Shown here: positions 16,549 to 28,500 of the stretch, one piece after another
How positions within the stretch are numbered: the first letter of the stretch is position 1
How the letters are laid out: each line of letters opens with the position of its first letter
Assembly: GCF_052324685.1 (NCBI RefSeq)
Contig: NC_135218.1
Location: 12,128,858 to 12,192,857, forward strand
Length of the DNA: 64,000 nt
Direction: 5' to 3'
Origin: Brachyhypopomus gauderio
Taxonomy: Eukaryota > Chordata > Actinopteri > Gymnotiformes > Hypopomidae
Program-made: the position numbers and the translations under genes
The notes under the pieces: model-generated
Told to the model about the DNA's origin: nothing
Database searches by the model: none
Seen by the model: the letters and a program-made list of their open reading frames with translations, nothing else

Positions 16549-16757
16549 ATCAAATCAAATCAAATCAAATATATTTGTATAGCGCTTTTCACAACACATG
16601 TTGTCACAAAGCAGCTTTACAGGATTTACAAGTTTTAACAATCATATGGGTCCAAACCCCTAATGAGCAAGCCAGAGGCAACAGTGGCAAGGAATAGGAA
16701 TAGGAAGAAACCTTGGGAGGACCAAGACTCAAAAGGGAACCCATCCTCCATTGGGCA
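16549..16757 (+). repeat. Fish interspersed repeat with (ATCAA)n head
   Basis: A short ATCAA run leads into TTTGTATAGCGCTTTTCAC, ACATGTTGTCACAAAGCAGC and, after about 80 bp, GAAGAAACCTTGGGAGGACC..ACTCAAAAGGGAACCCATCC. I recognise this chain of blocks as a dispersed teleost repeat but cannot name the family. It is non-coding. Confidence 0.55.
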
Positions 16758-16938
16758 GCCCGTTAACACACAAATTACACAAAAACAAATTATACAGATG
16801 AATACACAAGTCACAAACAAATCACACAATCAGGCTAAGTATAAGGTAACTAGAATGAAAGTTCTGGGTGTTGATATTGTCAATGTAAATGTTTTGTGAT
16901 GAACGCCAGGTTTTCATTCCATGTCGGAGTGATGATAC

Positions 16939-17024
16939 TAGTATTGTAGGCTCCGACTGCAGTGTTACTCCCCAGGAGAACCTCGTCGAAGAAAGATATG
17001 TAATGTGGTAAATATGTAACAGAT
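16939..17024 (+). repeat. Dispersed repeat shared with 62153-62236
   Basis: The block TATTGTAGGCTCCGACTGCA and its continuation to AATATGTAACAGAT match 62153-62236 with scattered differences. The second copy lies inside an hAT-like element, so this copy may be a fragment of the same family. Confidence 0.6.
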
Positions 17025-17734
17025 ATATACTGTAATACAGTATATGCAACAGAAGTGAGCAAGATAGATTAGTTGTGGTCATAAATAGCCAGCGTAGCTT
17101 ACTTTAATATGAACATATTCATTTTTTTCCAGAACACCTCCTACAGAGATCAATTCTTGACATGTTCCTTACACACCTTAACAAGAGTTTAAAGTGACTC
17201 TAACGTATTGTAGGGCATTTCTGAATATCTCGGGAACACCTGTCTGGTAGTACCTGCACTGTCTCTTAATCATTTATGTTGTCTTGGAAAATTGAACACA
17301 TCAGGATGTTATGATATTTAGCGTGTTTTCTATAGATTTACTTGTAGATGGTGGTGCTAACCAGAAACATATTTTGCCAATTGAGGACAGAAGTGAGATT
17401 TTTGGTTGCCAGCTCTTCTCAAAGCACACCAAGCAGCTCAGCTATAGAAGACACTGTATGCTTGTGATGCTGAGAGGGAGAGAGCAGGAAGTGCACTGGA
17501 TTAAATGGAGTCTTTATTCTCCATTAACCAAATAAAGCAACAACAGAGCGCAGCATCAGGGTAAAAAACACTAGAAGAACTGAGCAGAAGAGCAGAGTGA
17601 ACTCAAAGCGCTTCCTTAGGACAGCACAGGTGAGCAATACACAGCACTGCAGGAGAGTACCTGTGTGCTATAAATAGCAGAGAAAACAAGTGAATAATAA
17701 GGCACAGGTGCTCATGATTAATAATTAGGTGATT

Positions 17735-17735
<1 letters not shown>

Positions 17736-17786
<51 letters not shown>
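17736..17786 (+). repeat. (GT)n microsatellite
   Basis: A pure GT run of about 25 units. Confidence 0.95.
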
Positions 17787-17788
<2 letters not shown>

Positions 17789-17987
17789 TGGCCATGGCTT
17801 TGTCTCTTTGGCAGGGTGCCTGGTGCATTGAGACATTAGAAGTGTGCTAATGACCGCGTTGTTGAGGTTACAAACATTTTGCACCAATATAATTTCCAGG
17901 TTCTAATTATTTTGAAAACAAAATGAATGTATGAGACGGCAGGTGGTGTGGAATAAGGAGACTTCACTCCTTCCTGTAGGTTAATGC

Positions 17988-18243
17988 TGTCACGGTACAC
18001 ACGGTCAGTAGCGGCACAATTCATGTATGTTCTGTCTTTGTTGCGTTGAGGTCATCCCTCAGGTGGGTGTTCGCCACCTGATCATTTGTCTATATGTTTC
18101 TTGTCTATGTACCGATTGACTGCTGGTTTGTGTTTCCTTTTTTTTTACTTGACACAGGTTTTACGTTGGTGCATTTATTTATTATATTATATTCTTTCCT
18201 GAAACTGCTGTGATCGCTTCTTGCACCTTCCTCACCCGTCACA
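17988..18243 (+). mobile_element. Solo LTR, family A
   Basis: The 256-bp copy begins TGTCACGGTAC and ends CTCACCCGTCACA, the same termini as the LTR at 1472-1767, with shared internal blocks. It is flanked by AATGC (17983-17987) and ACTGC (18244-18248), a 4-of-5 match consistent with an aged target-site duplication. No internal region is attached, so it is a solo LTR left by recombination. Confidence 0.75.
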
Positions 18244-19226
18244 ACTGCAATGAGTCGCTGGCAGCTTTTTCTTCATCTGAAACTTATCACTGACACACGC
18301 TGGTACATTTTCTTTTTTTTTTATTAGGTAAAACAGTTCATTTTATCTACAGAACAGATGCAATTGAAAATGTTGTTCTCATCACTTAACTGACTTTGAT
18401 CTTTAAATCCTTATGATGACTGTTAAGGCCAAGATACAGAAGCTAAGGAATATTTGAGAAGTTGTGGGACATATAAATGAGCCAGGACCCATAACCACTG
18501 CATTCATCAGAAGGTCCAGTCTTGAAGTGATGATGTCAGGAGAGCCCACGCAGAGATGAAGTAGGAGAGCAAGTAATGAGCTGCTTCTGTGCTGGACACA
18601 CTGAGGACACCTCTGTTTAAGTTGACACTGTGAAGGACGCGTCATCACAGATCTGTCTCGCCACGGTACAGGGTGGTCAGAATGTAGCTACAGCATTAAG
18701 AGAAAAGAATACTGATGGCAGCTTGTGTTCTGATGTAACTACCTTAATTCATAACATATCATGGTTAGTGTTAGCTTTATGAGCTGGGTCAAGTGAGAGA
18801 AGAGCACAGCTAGCTGATATGAGCCAGGTTCAAATCAAAGTATCCTGAAGCATGTGCAGAAATAAACGTGAAGCCACCCATTGGTTTGCACACCACTGTG
18901 TATCTCTCTGGCACCATAGAACAACTGGACCTAAAAGGAGTGTTGGAGAAGGTTAATACAAATACATATCAATTAAAACTTTATATCCACAAATGCCACA
19001 CATTTTAACAATATATTGGCAAAACATTGCTTAGCCAATAACATAGAATGAATCAGTTATGTTGCATTATATTACTAAAGTTTACCACTCGTCCTGACAT
19101 AACTGAACCATAAATCACAAAGGTCCAATGTAAACTTAAAACAGACATTCATTCTGCACAAGAAATTACCTTTTTAATGAATGGAGAGTTTGCAGATACA
19201 GCGTCAAAGGCACACAGTGCATCAGA

Positions 19227-19610
19227 ATGTTACTGCTGACAGATTCTGCTCCACTGGTCCGAACTGTCATTGGTGTAAAATGTTACTGCTGACAGATTCT
19301 GTTCCACTGGTCTGAACTGTCATGGGTGTAAAATGTTACTGCTGACAGATTCTGCTCCACTGGTCCAAACTTTCATGGGTGTAAAATGTTACTGCTGACA
19401 GATTCTGCTCCACTGGTCCAAACTTTCATGGGTGTACAATGTTACTGCTGACAGATTCTGCTCCATTGGTCTGAACTGTCATGAGTGTAATGTTATTGCC
19501 AATAGATTCTGCTCCATTGGTCTGAACTGTCATGAGTGTAATATGTTATTGCCAATAGATTCTGCTCCATTGGTCTGAACTGTCATGAGTGTAATATGTT
19601 ACTTTGCAGG
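19227..19610 (+). repeat. 53-bp minisatellite, seven copies
   Basis: Units begin ATGTTACTGCTGACAGATTC (or variants) at 19227, 19280, 19333, 19386, 19439, 19490 and 19543, with a partial eighth at 19596. Spacing is 53 bp except one 51-bp unit. Later copies share changes (CCATTGG for CCACTGG, GCCAATAG for GCTGACAG), so the array spread stepwise. Confidence 0.95.
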
Positions 19611-20265
19611 AAGTCTTGATTGTTTCCTGCTCACTGACTTCTGCAGCTGCCTAGAATACATGGAAATGAAAACTGATGCCTGTTTATGTGCAAAGGTATA
19701 TGCTATAATAATAACAATAATCTCGTCATCCTTTTGAAACTATGAAGGCATATCTGCGGTTACATTTTACCCCACTAGCCTCTGCTATATTTGTGGTGCT
19801 CTTAGCACAGTATAATCATAATATAGTTCACATTTAATATAGTTCTAAAAAGTCAGTGATCCATATTAACTTCATCTGATATGAAGCTTGAAATGGAAGC
19901 ACCAATATTAATATATATTCTCAAATAGAAATGTTTTTTTTTTTTTTTTTATTTAACCTCAAAATCAATTCAGTCAAGCTGTTGAAGTTCTTACCAATTA
20001 CTCTGCTTCAGGAAGACCATGGTTATGTCTCATTCCTTCAGCTCCCCACAGACAAAGACTTTGTATCTTTAGTTATACTGCCAATGTAAAGGTTAATGTT
20101 TTGCTTTGAGAATATTGAATAAAGCTGTCCTTTGATTTTAGAAGCAAAAGCAAGTTCAAAGCCACTATTTAGTGTTTTGTACAGGCATTCCCAGTTCTGG
20201 CATGAAGGTAGTAGTTCAGGAGAGTTTGTTGATTTTGCTGCTCTATCATTCTGAGTAAAAGTGGT

Positions 20266-20350
20266 TGTCATGGTACAGCCCCTGACTCCTCGTGACACCT
20301 GTTCGTTGTCTTGTTGCTCCTGTTATGTGTTATCGTCTGTGTACCAATGG
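20266..20350 (+). repeat. LTR 5' fragment
   Basis: TGTCATGGTACAGCCCCTGA resembles the start of the LTR-like repeat at 56705 (TGTGATGGTACATCCCCTGA). Similarity fades by about 20350, so this is a truncated copy. Confidence 0.4.
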
Positions 20351-21509
20351 ACCAAAAAACGCATCCAATCAACAACGCATCTGGGCAAAAGAGTGAAGTT
20401 CTTAGTAAAATATGTCTCATTGATGACTCTGGTAGTGTTGGAATAAATGTGCTTCATGCTGGATTTTGGAAAAGGATGAACAGTTCATTGACCCACAATG
20501 ATCTCCTTAACAAGCACTGATTTTAGGCCATTTTCAAACTAGAGGCTTTACCAAACCCAGGTCCACTTGCTCCGTAATTTTGGTACATTTGGTCAAGTGT
20601 GAAGGTCTGAGCTCTGGTGCGGTCCATTCAACGTCCGGTCAGCTGCAATTCTGGAAGATATCCACTCCTGGCACTGTGTGTAGGGCTACTTGATTGGTTC
20701 ATTTTGTACCATGACTGATTGAACTCATCGCATTACTTCCACTTTCAAGATTCATTTATTTCCTAAATAAATAAATGCTTACTATCCAGATAGACAATAT
20801 GAATCCATTTTCTTAGGTATATAACATTTTTGCACAGTATTGTGGTATATTTTACAAAAAAGTAATTTAAATATAGACATTCAAATGCAACAAACATCTT
20901 CTCATATGAGAACAGTGCCTCGTTTGTAAGTGCTCCTGCACAATGACATTCTATCCACTCCTAAAGCGCTGTTACTTGAATATTTGTTTCAGCAAGAAAA
21001 TTAAAAGCAGCAAGCTTTAGATTTTTACCATTTAAAAAATCTATGAATTGTAACTGCTGTCATGGTGCACATAGGATAGAACAAATTACTACCACAGAGT
21101 ACATTAAAACCTTTGAAAGGTTTACATTTATAGGGACTGACGAATCAAGACACAAAATGGCTTTTATAATGTAATCTATGATTGTAGACCCATGCAAAAC
21201 ATACACTGGATGACTTTCAAGTGATCAAAGTATATTTACCAATAAAAATATTTGCTTATATAAAAATATTCAAATGATTTAGAGTTGAAACTTTGATCAA
21301 TGTCTGTATATTGTAGATCAAATTTAAAGGGCAGCCAATAACGTGATTTGACCAGTAGGTGGAGTTATTCCTCTCTGGCTGTCAATGGAGTTACTGTAGT
21401 GTAGGTTATAGTGTGAAGTATGCAATTAAAATATATCTTCTATGTAAATGAAATGGTAATTATCCCTCTGAAAGATGATGTTGCAATTTCCAGGTTCTAT
21501 CAGTAACAT

Positions 21510-21510
<1 letters not shown>

Positions 21511-21578
<68 letters not shown>
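21511..21578 (+). repeat. (TA)n microsatellite
   Basis: About 34 uninterrupted TA units. Confidence 0.95.
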
Positions 21579-21579
<1 letters not shown>

Positions 21580-22288
21580 TGAATATGAAAGTAAGTACCT
21601 GTATCTAAGCCTAATAATGACATGTTAATGATATGATTGAGTTCATGAATGTATGGCAGTCAGGTAGCAGTCAAGTATTTTTAATCCTGAAATGTGTTTA
21701 TTGACTTAGATTGGTTTACAATAACCTGAATACTAATTATTGAAGACACATTATAGCATTTTCTGAGTATTTTGAATGAACCAGTGCATGTGCAATCGCA
21801 TGTGCAATTTGTGTTAAACTAAACGCTGGTAACAAATACATCCACATACAACATAATGTAATTCATACACATCCACATCCACACAAGGTCATACATTCAA
21901 CACTGATAAACGATCAGTTACTATACATAACTGAACAATGGTCAATGAAAAGGCAAACATAATTAACCAATACATTCATTTACAAAGATCAGTAATTATG
22001 AATAACACACAGTCATCAACATTAACTGTGTTATGCATGAATGTGTCCTTAAAAGTTAATATATAACATCCTATGTAAGTGTAAGTTTTTATAGCTCATT
22101 ATCATTATGTTACTGTAACAGTAAAAAAGCGCATTTTTGTAAAAATGTAAATGTAATAAATTAATGTGCAATAATTGCATAGCAACTAGAACATTTTCTA
22201 TCACATTTTCTAATGACTTAGATGATGTTCACTACCATCAAAACAATTATCTGAGTGCCTTGCACATTGCATGACAGGAAAACTGTTA

Positions 22289-22289
<1 letters not shown>

Positions 22290-22377
<88 letters not shown>
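22290..22377 (+). repeat. (GT)n microsatellite at the 3' end of transporter 1
   Basis: A GT run with one GC interruption. It ends 12 bp from the stop codon of the minus-strand SLC6 gene, so it lies at the very start of that gene's 3' UTR (as CA repeats in the transcript). Confidence 0.95.
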
Positions 22378-22379
<2 letters not shown>

Positions 22380-22388
22380 GCAGAGAGG

Positions 22389-22532
22389 TCAGGCATTTGG
22401 AGGAGAGTGAGTGTGAACAGTGCGTAAAGTCTGGAGGTGTGTGAAGGTGTCAAACGTGTGAGAGGTCAGGCCTTTTTCTGGAGATTTCCGAATCTTCAGG
22501 TCCGCAGCAGGGCTGCACAAGACTTTGACTCT
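22389..22532 (-). CDS. slc6a13: Last coding exon of transporter 1 (C-terminal tail)
   Basis: The acceptor on the minus strand follows a pyrimidine tract (CCTCTCCTCCTCTCATCAG). The exon reads [20 protein letters not shown] and continues 27 residues to a TGA at 22391-22389. The RxxxLCxPAxDL pattern is the usual start of the cytosolic tail in this SLC6 branch. It joins in phase 0 to the CAG|GTAAAC donor at 22859. The tail ends HSPPNA and has no typical C-terminal PDZ-binding motif. Confidence 0.88.
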   Translation of the reverse strand, partial: RVKVLCSPAADLKIRKSPEKGLTSHTFDTFTHLQTLRTVHTHSPPNA

Positions 22533-25500
22533 CTGATGAGAGGAGGAGAGGTTACAACTTTACAACTTAGGAAGCATTTCCCCAAAGCAATGAAAAACAA
22601 TATACCAAGAATTTCTAAAAACTATTGTTTCAAAAAACTAAAAGAACACAATATGAAACACAGAATTCAGTGTGGTTTGGATATATAAAAATCTACCAAA
22701 TATTTTATTTCATATGGCTGATTTTTAGGAACATAAAATTATTCATTTACTTTATGTTTCACTAAGTATTTATATCAGTGGAAACATACTTCATTTACAG
22801 TCATGCTGTCTGCATGGTTCAAGGTTGTTCCGGCGGCATGCACAGTGTAGAGGTTTACCTGACGCATAGATCCAGGGGTGTTGCTAACTTTATACACCAT
22901 CCATAAAGGAATGATGAGGGTGGAGGATAGTGTGAAGAAGACTCCGATGGCATAACCCCACCAGGGGTATTCATATGTGTTATTGAATTTTAGAGGGGTG
23001 TACTTAATCAAGGAGAAGATAAATGTACCCTGCAAAGTGAATTTCAAAATAGAAAAGGAGGGGGGGGTGATGAGGATGAGGAAGATATGTGGTTATCCAG
23101 GCAGCTTTTGTGTTCACATGACATACTGAGGTTCAAAGTCTACAAAGGGTGAAGATCTGTCTGTTCTAGATATGCAGTCGGTAATGTCACAACCACACTT
23201 TCAAGAGCCTCAGGAGCTACAGAGTGCCTGGTTCTATGCACAGGCAAGATCACCTTGCACTTCCTTCTTGTATTTTATGAGCGCATTGATACAGTTCACA
23301 CAATACAGTACAATGCACTGTACAAATTGTTTGTTGCTCTGACCTGACCTTATATTGCTTTTTTAAATATTAGGGTTAAAATATACAAGTGGTGAATATA
23401 TATAAATTTTGACAACCAAAACAGTCAATATTTAAATTAACTGTTTAATTACTGTTTTGTAAGTTAACTGTTTCTCTGTATATAACTCACCATGCACACT
23501 ACAGGGGTAACATATTTCCAGCAGTACTTCATATAGGACCCAGGGCGATAGCTGATCATGTCTTCGATGGTGTCATACAAACGGTCTGCACCTGAAGCAT
23601 AAAAATCCCGTATAACCTGCACAGATTACACTAATCGCTTTTCAACAATTAAGTAAGTTCAAGATCACTTAGTCAGAATTGCCTACATAAAATGATATAC
23701 TAAACGTTTTTACCATAAACCCATCCGACACAGATGGACTGAAGGATAGCAAAGGTCAGGAGGGTCATTCCACTGCAAGCATAATAGTCATACAACTGGA
23801 AGATATACAGGCCACCCTTTAGGAGACAAACGGAGAGACACGCACATTTCTGAATGACATAAGCAAGATCTTGGTTCATGGTTAAGTATTCATACTTCGA
23901 TTTTGCTAAGTATGTATTTGTACATTAATCCTTTCGTTGAGTTGAACAACAATTTGCTGGGTGCTCTCTCACCTCTGTCACCATTGGCAAGCCAAGTAGG
24001 AAGCTGGCAATACAGATGAGGAGGAGTAGGATTTTACGCCGGTGCCCGATTTGGAAGAAGGTTGGGAACATGTCTGAGATTGATGTGACCAAGGCTTCAA
24101 AATATACAAACTGCAACCAAACCAAAGCAGTTCTTGATCAGCAGTTCCAGAGAACCAATTGTAAGATCACATTTTTAGCTTAACTTTAAACTAATCAAGC
24201 AGGGCTTCTATATGGCATCAGCAGTATTACCTCACTGTCTAGGCCCAGGAAAATAATCATAATGAAGAAGAAAATGGCCCATAACTGAGGCACAGGCATT
24301 AAGGAAACTGCACGTGGATAAGCAATGAATGCCAAACCAGGACCTACAGAATGAGAAACTGGTAAGTATACAACAATCACAATAATTCTTAAGTTTTCCA
24401 TTATAACTTTGGGTCATATAAGTTGCTAAAGGTTAGTCATGCAAATCTTTGTTTTTATGAGAGTGTATAACAGTAGTGACTTTATCTCTCCCATGCCTAC
24501 CTCTGATATTATATTTAAAGTAATTTTCTCAGTATTTCGTAAGAGGAATTGTGCTCAGATGCAGGACTGGCTAACTCTGTACCAGTTCACGTCTCATACC
24601 TGACTCTGCCACCATTGAAATGTCCATTCCCTGTTCATCTGCCATGAAACCCAATACAGAGAAGATGGCGAAGCCAGCCACAAAGCTGGTCATGCTGTTT
24701 AGTAGGCATAAATACATACAGTCTCTGTAGAATATGGAAAAGATAAGAAACTATTTGAAAACTTGCATGAAAAGAACTTAATCAAGATATTTGAATGCAC
24801 CAAACACATGTATTCGTATTGTATATGCACATCTACAGACTGTAGCCTATTTGTTAGCATGTACACTTTGGGTTAGCCATTCATTAACTCTTGTGGTCAG
24901 TTTATGACCACTCGATCACTGTTTGCTGGATACGTATGTGGAGAATAGTTCTCTAGTTCTCTAATAGCTACTCTCATGCCAGAGCACCAATAGACAGACC
25001 AGTGATGACAATTACAGACAGCATATCATACACATGTGTGCTGTACAAAAACCCAACATATACAATGTAACAATTTATACATATAGGTGTATAGTGGTCA
25101 GTACACAAGGACAGTATATCTAATAAAGTGGGTTCTGAGTTCTAGATTAGACTAATAGGCTTTTAAAGGATAACTTAAAATACCTGTAGCAGTTATTTTC
25201 ATATTTATTGTAGCTTCCCAAAGCTGTTAAAACTCCAGTGCAAACTCCATAGGAGTAGAATACCTGGCTGCCTGCATCCATCCACACCTTAAACAGAAAT
25301 TAACATTTATATGTAATTATGCATTTCTGTAAGCAACTTACAGATTTAGTTGTCTGCTTTAAAATATGTTTGTTTTTTTATCAAAATGTTGTAGTATTCA
25401 CCTTTGTAACATGTGTTTATTACAATATGCAGTTTGATGAAGAGGTAACAATAAAAGCATCCTTATAACAGAAAATAATGTTTTTAGCAATTTATGCAGT

Positions 25501-28500
25501 TCAGCACCTGAGGGTCTGCAAGGCGGGTAATATCTGGGTAGAGATAGAATTTGATGCCATTGGCAGCCCCAGGCAGTGTGAGACCACGTAGCAGTAGCAC
25601 AGCTAACATCACATAAGGAAAGGTAGCAGTGAAATAGACCACCTGCAAGAGAGGATGACACTGGGCACCTCAGGATCAATGCAGAATCAGTACCCCAGAT
25701 TCACACTCCCACTAGGCTTGGTATAAGCCTAAGTCTAACTTCATGTTCGCAAAATATTTCAGCATTCATTACCTGGTCCCAAAAGGCTCAATACAAACCT
25801 TGCCGGTCGACTTCACTCCCTTCCACACACAGAAGTAGCAGATGGTCCAGGTGAGTAGGAGACACAGAGCCAGATCCCACCTCACGCTGCCCAACTCTTC
25901 AATTCCACCAGATAGACCCAAAATCCTCCTCCTGTGAGCATTTAGTCTCAACATGTGCTTATGTCTCTTAAAACCTAAGCTTACCTCTAACTGATGTATT
26001 TGTGTATGATGCTGGTTATCATGAGATAGGGTGAACCCATCACTCTGGGTGCTAAGTGCTAACGGAGGACTGTTACTGAATACTCACTCCCAGAATTCAA
26101 CAACTGGAGAACTAATTTTCTCTTGAAAAGTTTCAGTACTGTTGCTGTTATGAAATTCCACACAGAACTCTACAACACAAAAAAAAATTATTCTGCAGCA
26201 AACAGACACAAACATGTAATAGTCATGGGGGCAGTCATGGCCTGGTGGTAGGGAACTGGTCTTGTGACCGGAGGGTCGTGGGTTCGATTCCCAGACCTGA
26301 GGCCATGACTGAGGTGCCCTTGAGCAAGGCACCTAACCCCAACTGCTCCCCGGGCGCCAGGCTAGGGCTGCCCACCGCTCTGGGCATGTGTGATCCACAG
26401 CCCCCTAGTAATCACTAGTATGTGTATGTGTGTGTGTTCTAACTGCACAGATGGGTTAAAAGTGGAGGACAAATTTCAATTGCGGTGTAAAAATCACAAT
26501 TGACAAAATACAGCACATTTTTTTAAAATAGCGTTTCATAGTCTTTGACTCAAAATAATGGGAATCATTCCCCTGCATGATTTCAAATGTGCTAAGGGTT
26601 GATTTCACACAAATGACATATTTATTTGTTTATTGACATTAAATAAAAGACTACCACAAACAAGATAACTGATGCTCCATTCACCTGGGCATGTACAGTT
26701 AATTCTTCCACAAATAAATATTGCTGCAAAGCTTGTCAATAAAGTTTAACAGCTGGCTTAACTGTACAGATCTGAAAGAACATGGTACAACCTACGTAGC
26801 ACAGGTGCCAGGTAATTACAGTATAAGCAGTCTTACCTGTGTTCCAGGTATTTTGGCAACTAGCCCATGGCAATTCTGAGGTGAAACAGGAGAACAGGTA
26901 GAGAAATGCCCAGGCCAGAATAACAATGTAGTAGATTCCAGTGTACAGGACAACCACCTGGCTGCCATAGCCAAGTCCTGAGAAAGATCACACCTTTCTA
27001 TTCATATCTTGAGGTTCTCACACTTAATACTGAAAAATAAGTAGTTCGCTGTTCATTAGCTAATTGTCTTTTGCCCAACACATACAGCAACTGTCTATAG
27101 CTAATATGATTAGAATACTGGTAATGAGATATTTTTGTTGCTCACCTTCAAAAAGAGGACAAATTTTCCTCCAGCAGGTAATCCCACCCTGGCTGGTGAA
27201 CTGGCCCAAGGATGTCTCCAAGAAGAAGAGAGGTATCCCACAGGAGAACAGGAACAACACATATGGCACAAAGAAAGCGCCTTTGGATAGAAAATTTCAT
27301 TCAATACATAATGCTGCAAAAGACTCAAATCTGTCCTCTTATATGTCCCATGAATAGGTTTTTGCCCTGTCTGATCTCCTGAATTTGTACAAATTCAAGC
27401 AATGAATGAAATTGCATCTTAAACCAAGATCTGATAATGCATTAAAGGGACAATTGTGGAACAAAATTGATAGATGTATGCATTAAGAGAAGATATTCAA
27501 CAGTTGCCATGTGTGAAAAAGTGATTTCCCCAGTTCGTTTCAATAGCCAGTTTTAACCCCTTAGCAGCCATAACTGCAACCAAGCATTTTCAGAAGAAAA
27601 TGGAAGAACTTGTTAGACTTCTCTTCTAAACTGCTTCACCTCACTGACAGCTGTAGGACTTAGAGCAAAAATATTTCCACAACATGCTACAACATTTCTA
27701 TAAGATTTAGGTCTGGACTTAACTAGGCTATCCAAAACATTTGACTTTTGTGGTAAAAAAAATGTGGTAGCAGGTAGGCCTGCTGTTTTGGATTACTGTC
27801 TTGTTGTGTGACATTCACCAAATGGTGTGACAATCTCTTGAAGTATTCTCTGAAACAGAGTGGAATTCATAGTTCCCTCAATAATTACAAGGTGTCAAGG
27901 TTCTGACACAGCAAAACATCCCCACACCCTCACATTACAACCGTCATACTTCACAGTTCGTATGGGGCTTTTACTTTGTGATTTAAAGTCCCAAACTTGA
28001 ATGTGCATGGTTGGGCAAAATTAAGGCTAGTCATTAACTGAAGCACCCACTCTGATCCTAAATAACTTGTCACCCCCTGCTGATAATTGGGGGTTACACC
28101 TTTTTACATCTGAAGATTGCATAATTGATACCTTACACATCAAAGACATGTGCTAAACTTTTGTGTCAAAATGTCCTGCCTTTCCTGTATCTATATGCTC
28201 CTGTAATCCTGAAATAAACATAAAATCTAAATCCAATGTGAAAAATCTGCACATATTTAGGATGTCAGACAGGAGGCAAAAACGTTTTCACAGCTCAGTA
28301 TCTACTAACAACATTTAATTTAAATTTAGTTAATGCAGTCTATGTAACGTCTGGTTTTGTTATTTACATGCATACCCTTGCTTTGATTACGCACCATGCA
28401 CATCAGATTGTTTGAGGAAGAGAAAAACTCATAGGATTATAGGATTCTGTTTTGCAATCCTGCTCATATGTTCAAAAACACTTGCATTTCTTACCACAAA

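Larger units (their letters stand above)
18244..22388. other. Intergenic region between synpr and transporter 1
   Basis: No gene was recognised. Contents: the 53-bp minisatellite at 19227-19610, an LTR fragment at about 20266, a T-run near 19935-19950, a (TA)n run at 21511-21578 and a long (GT)n run at 22290-22377. Confidence 0.5.

Noticed and set aside
27064..27357. Plus-strand 97-codon frame
   Set aside because: Antisense shadow of exon 2 of transporter 1.
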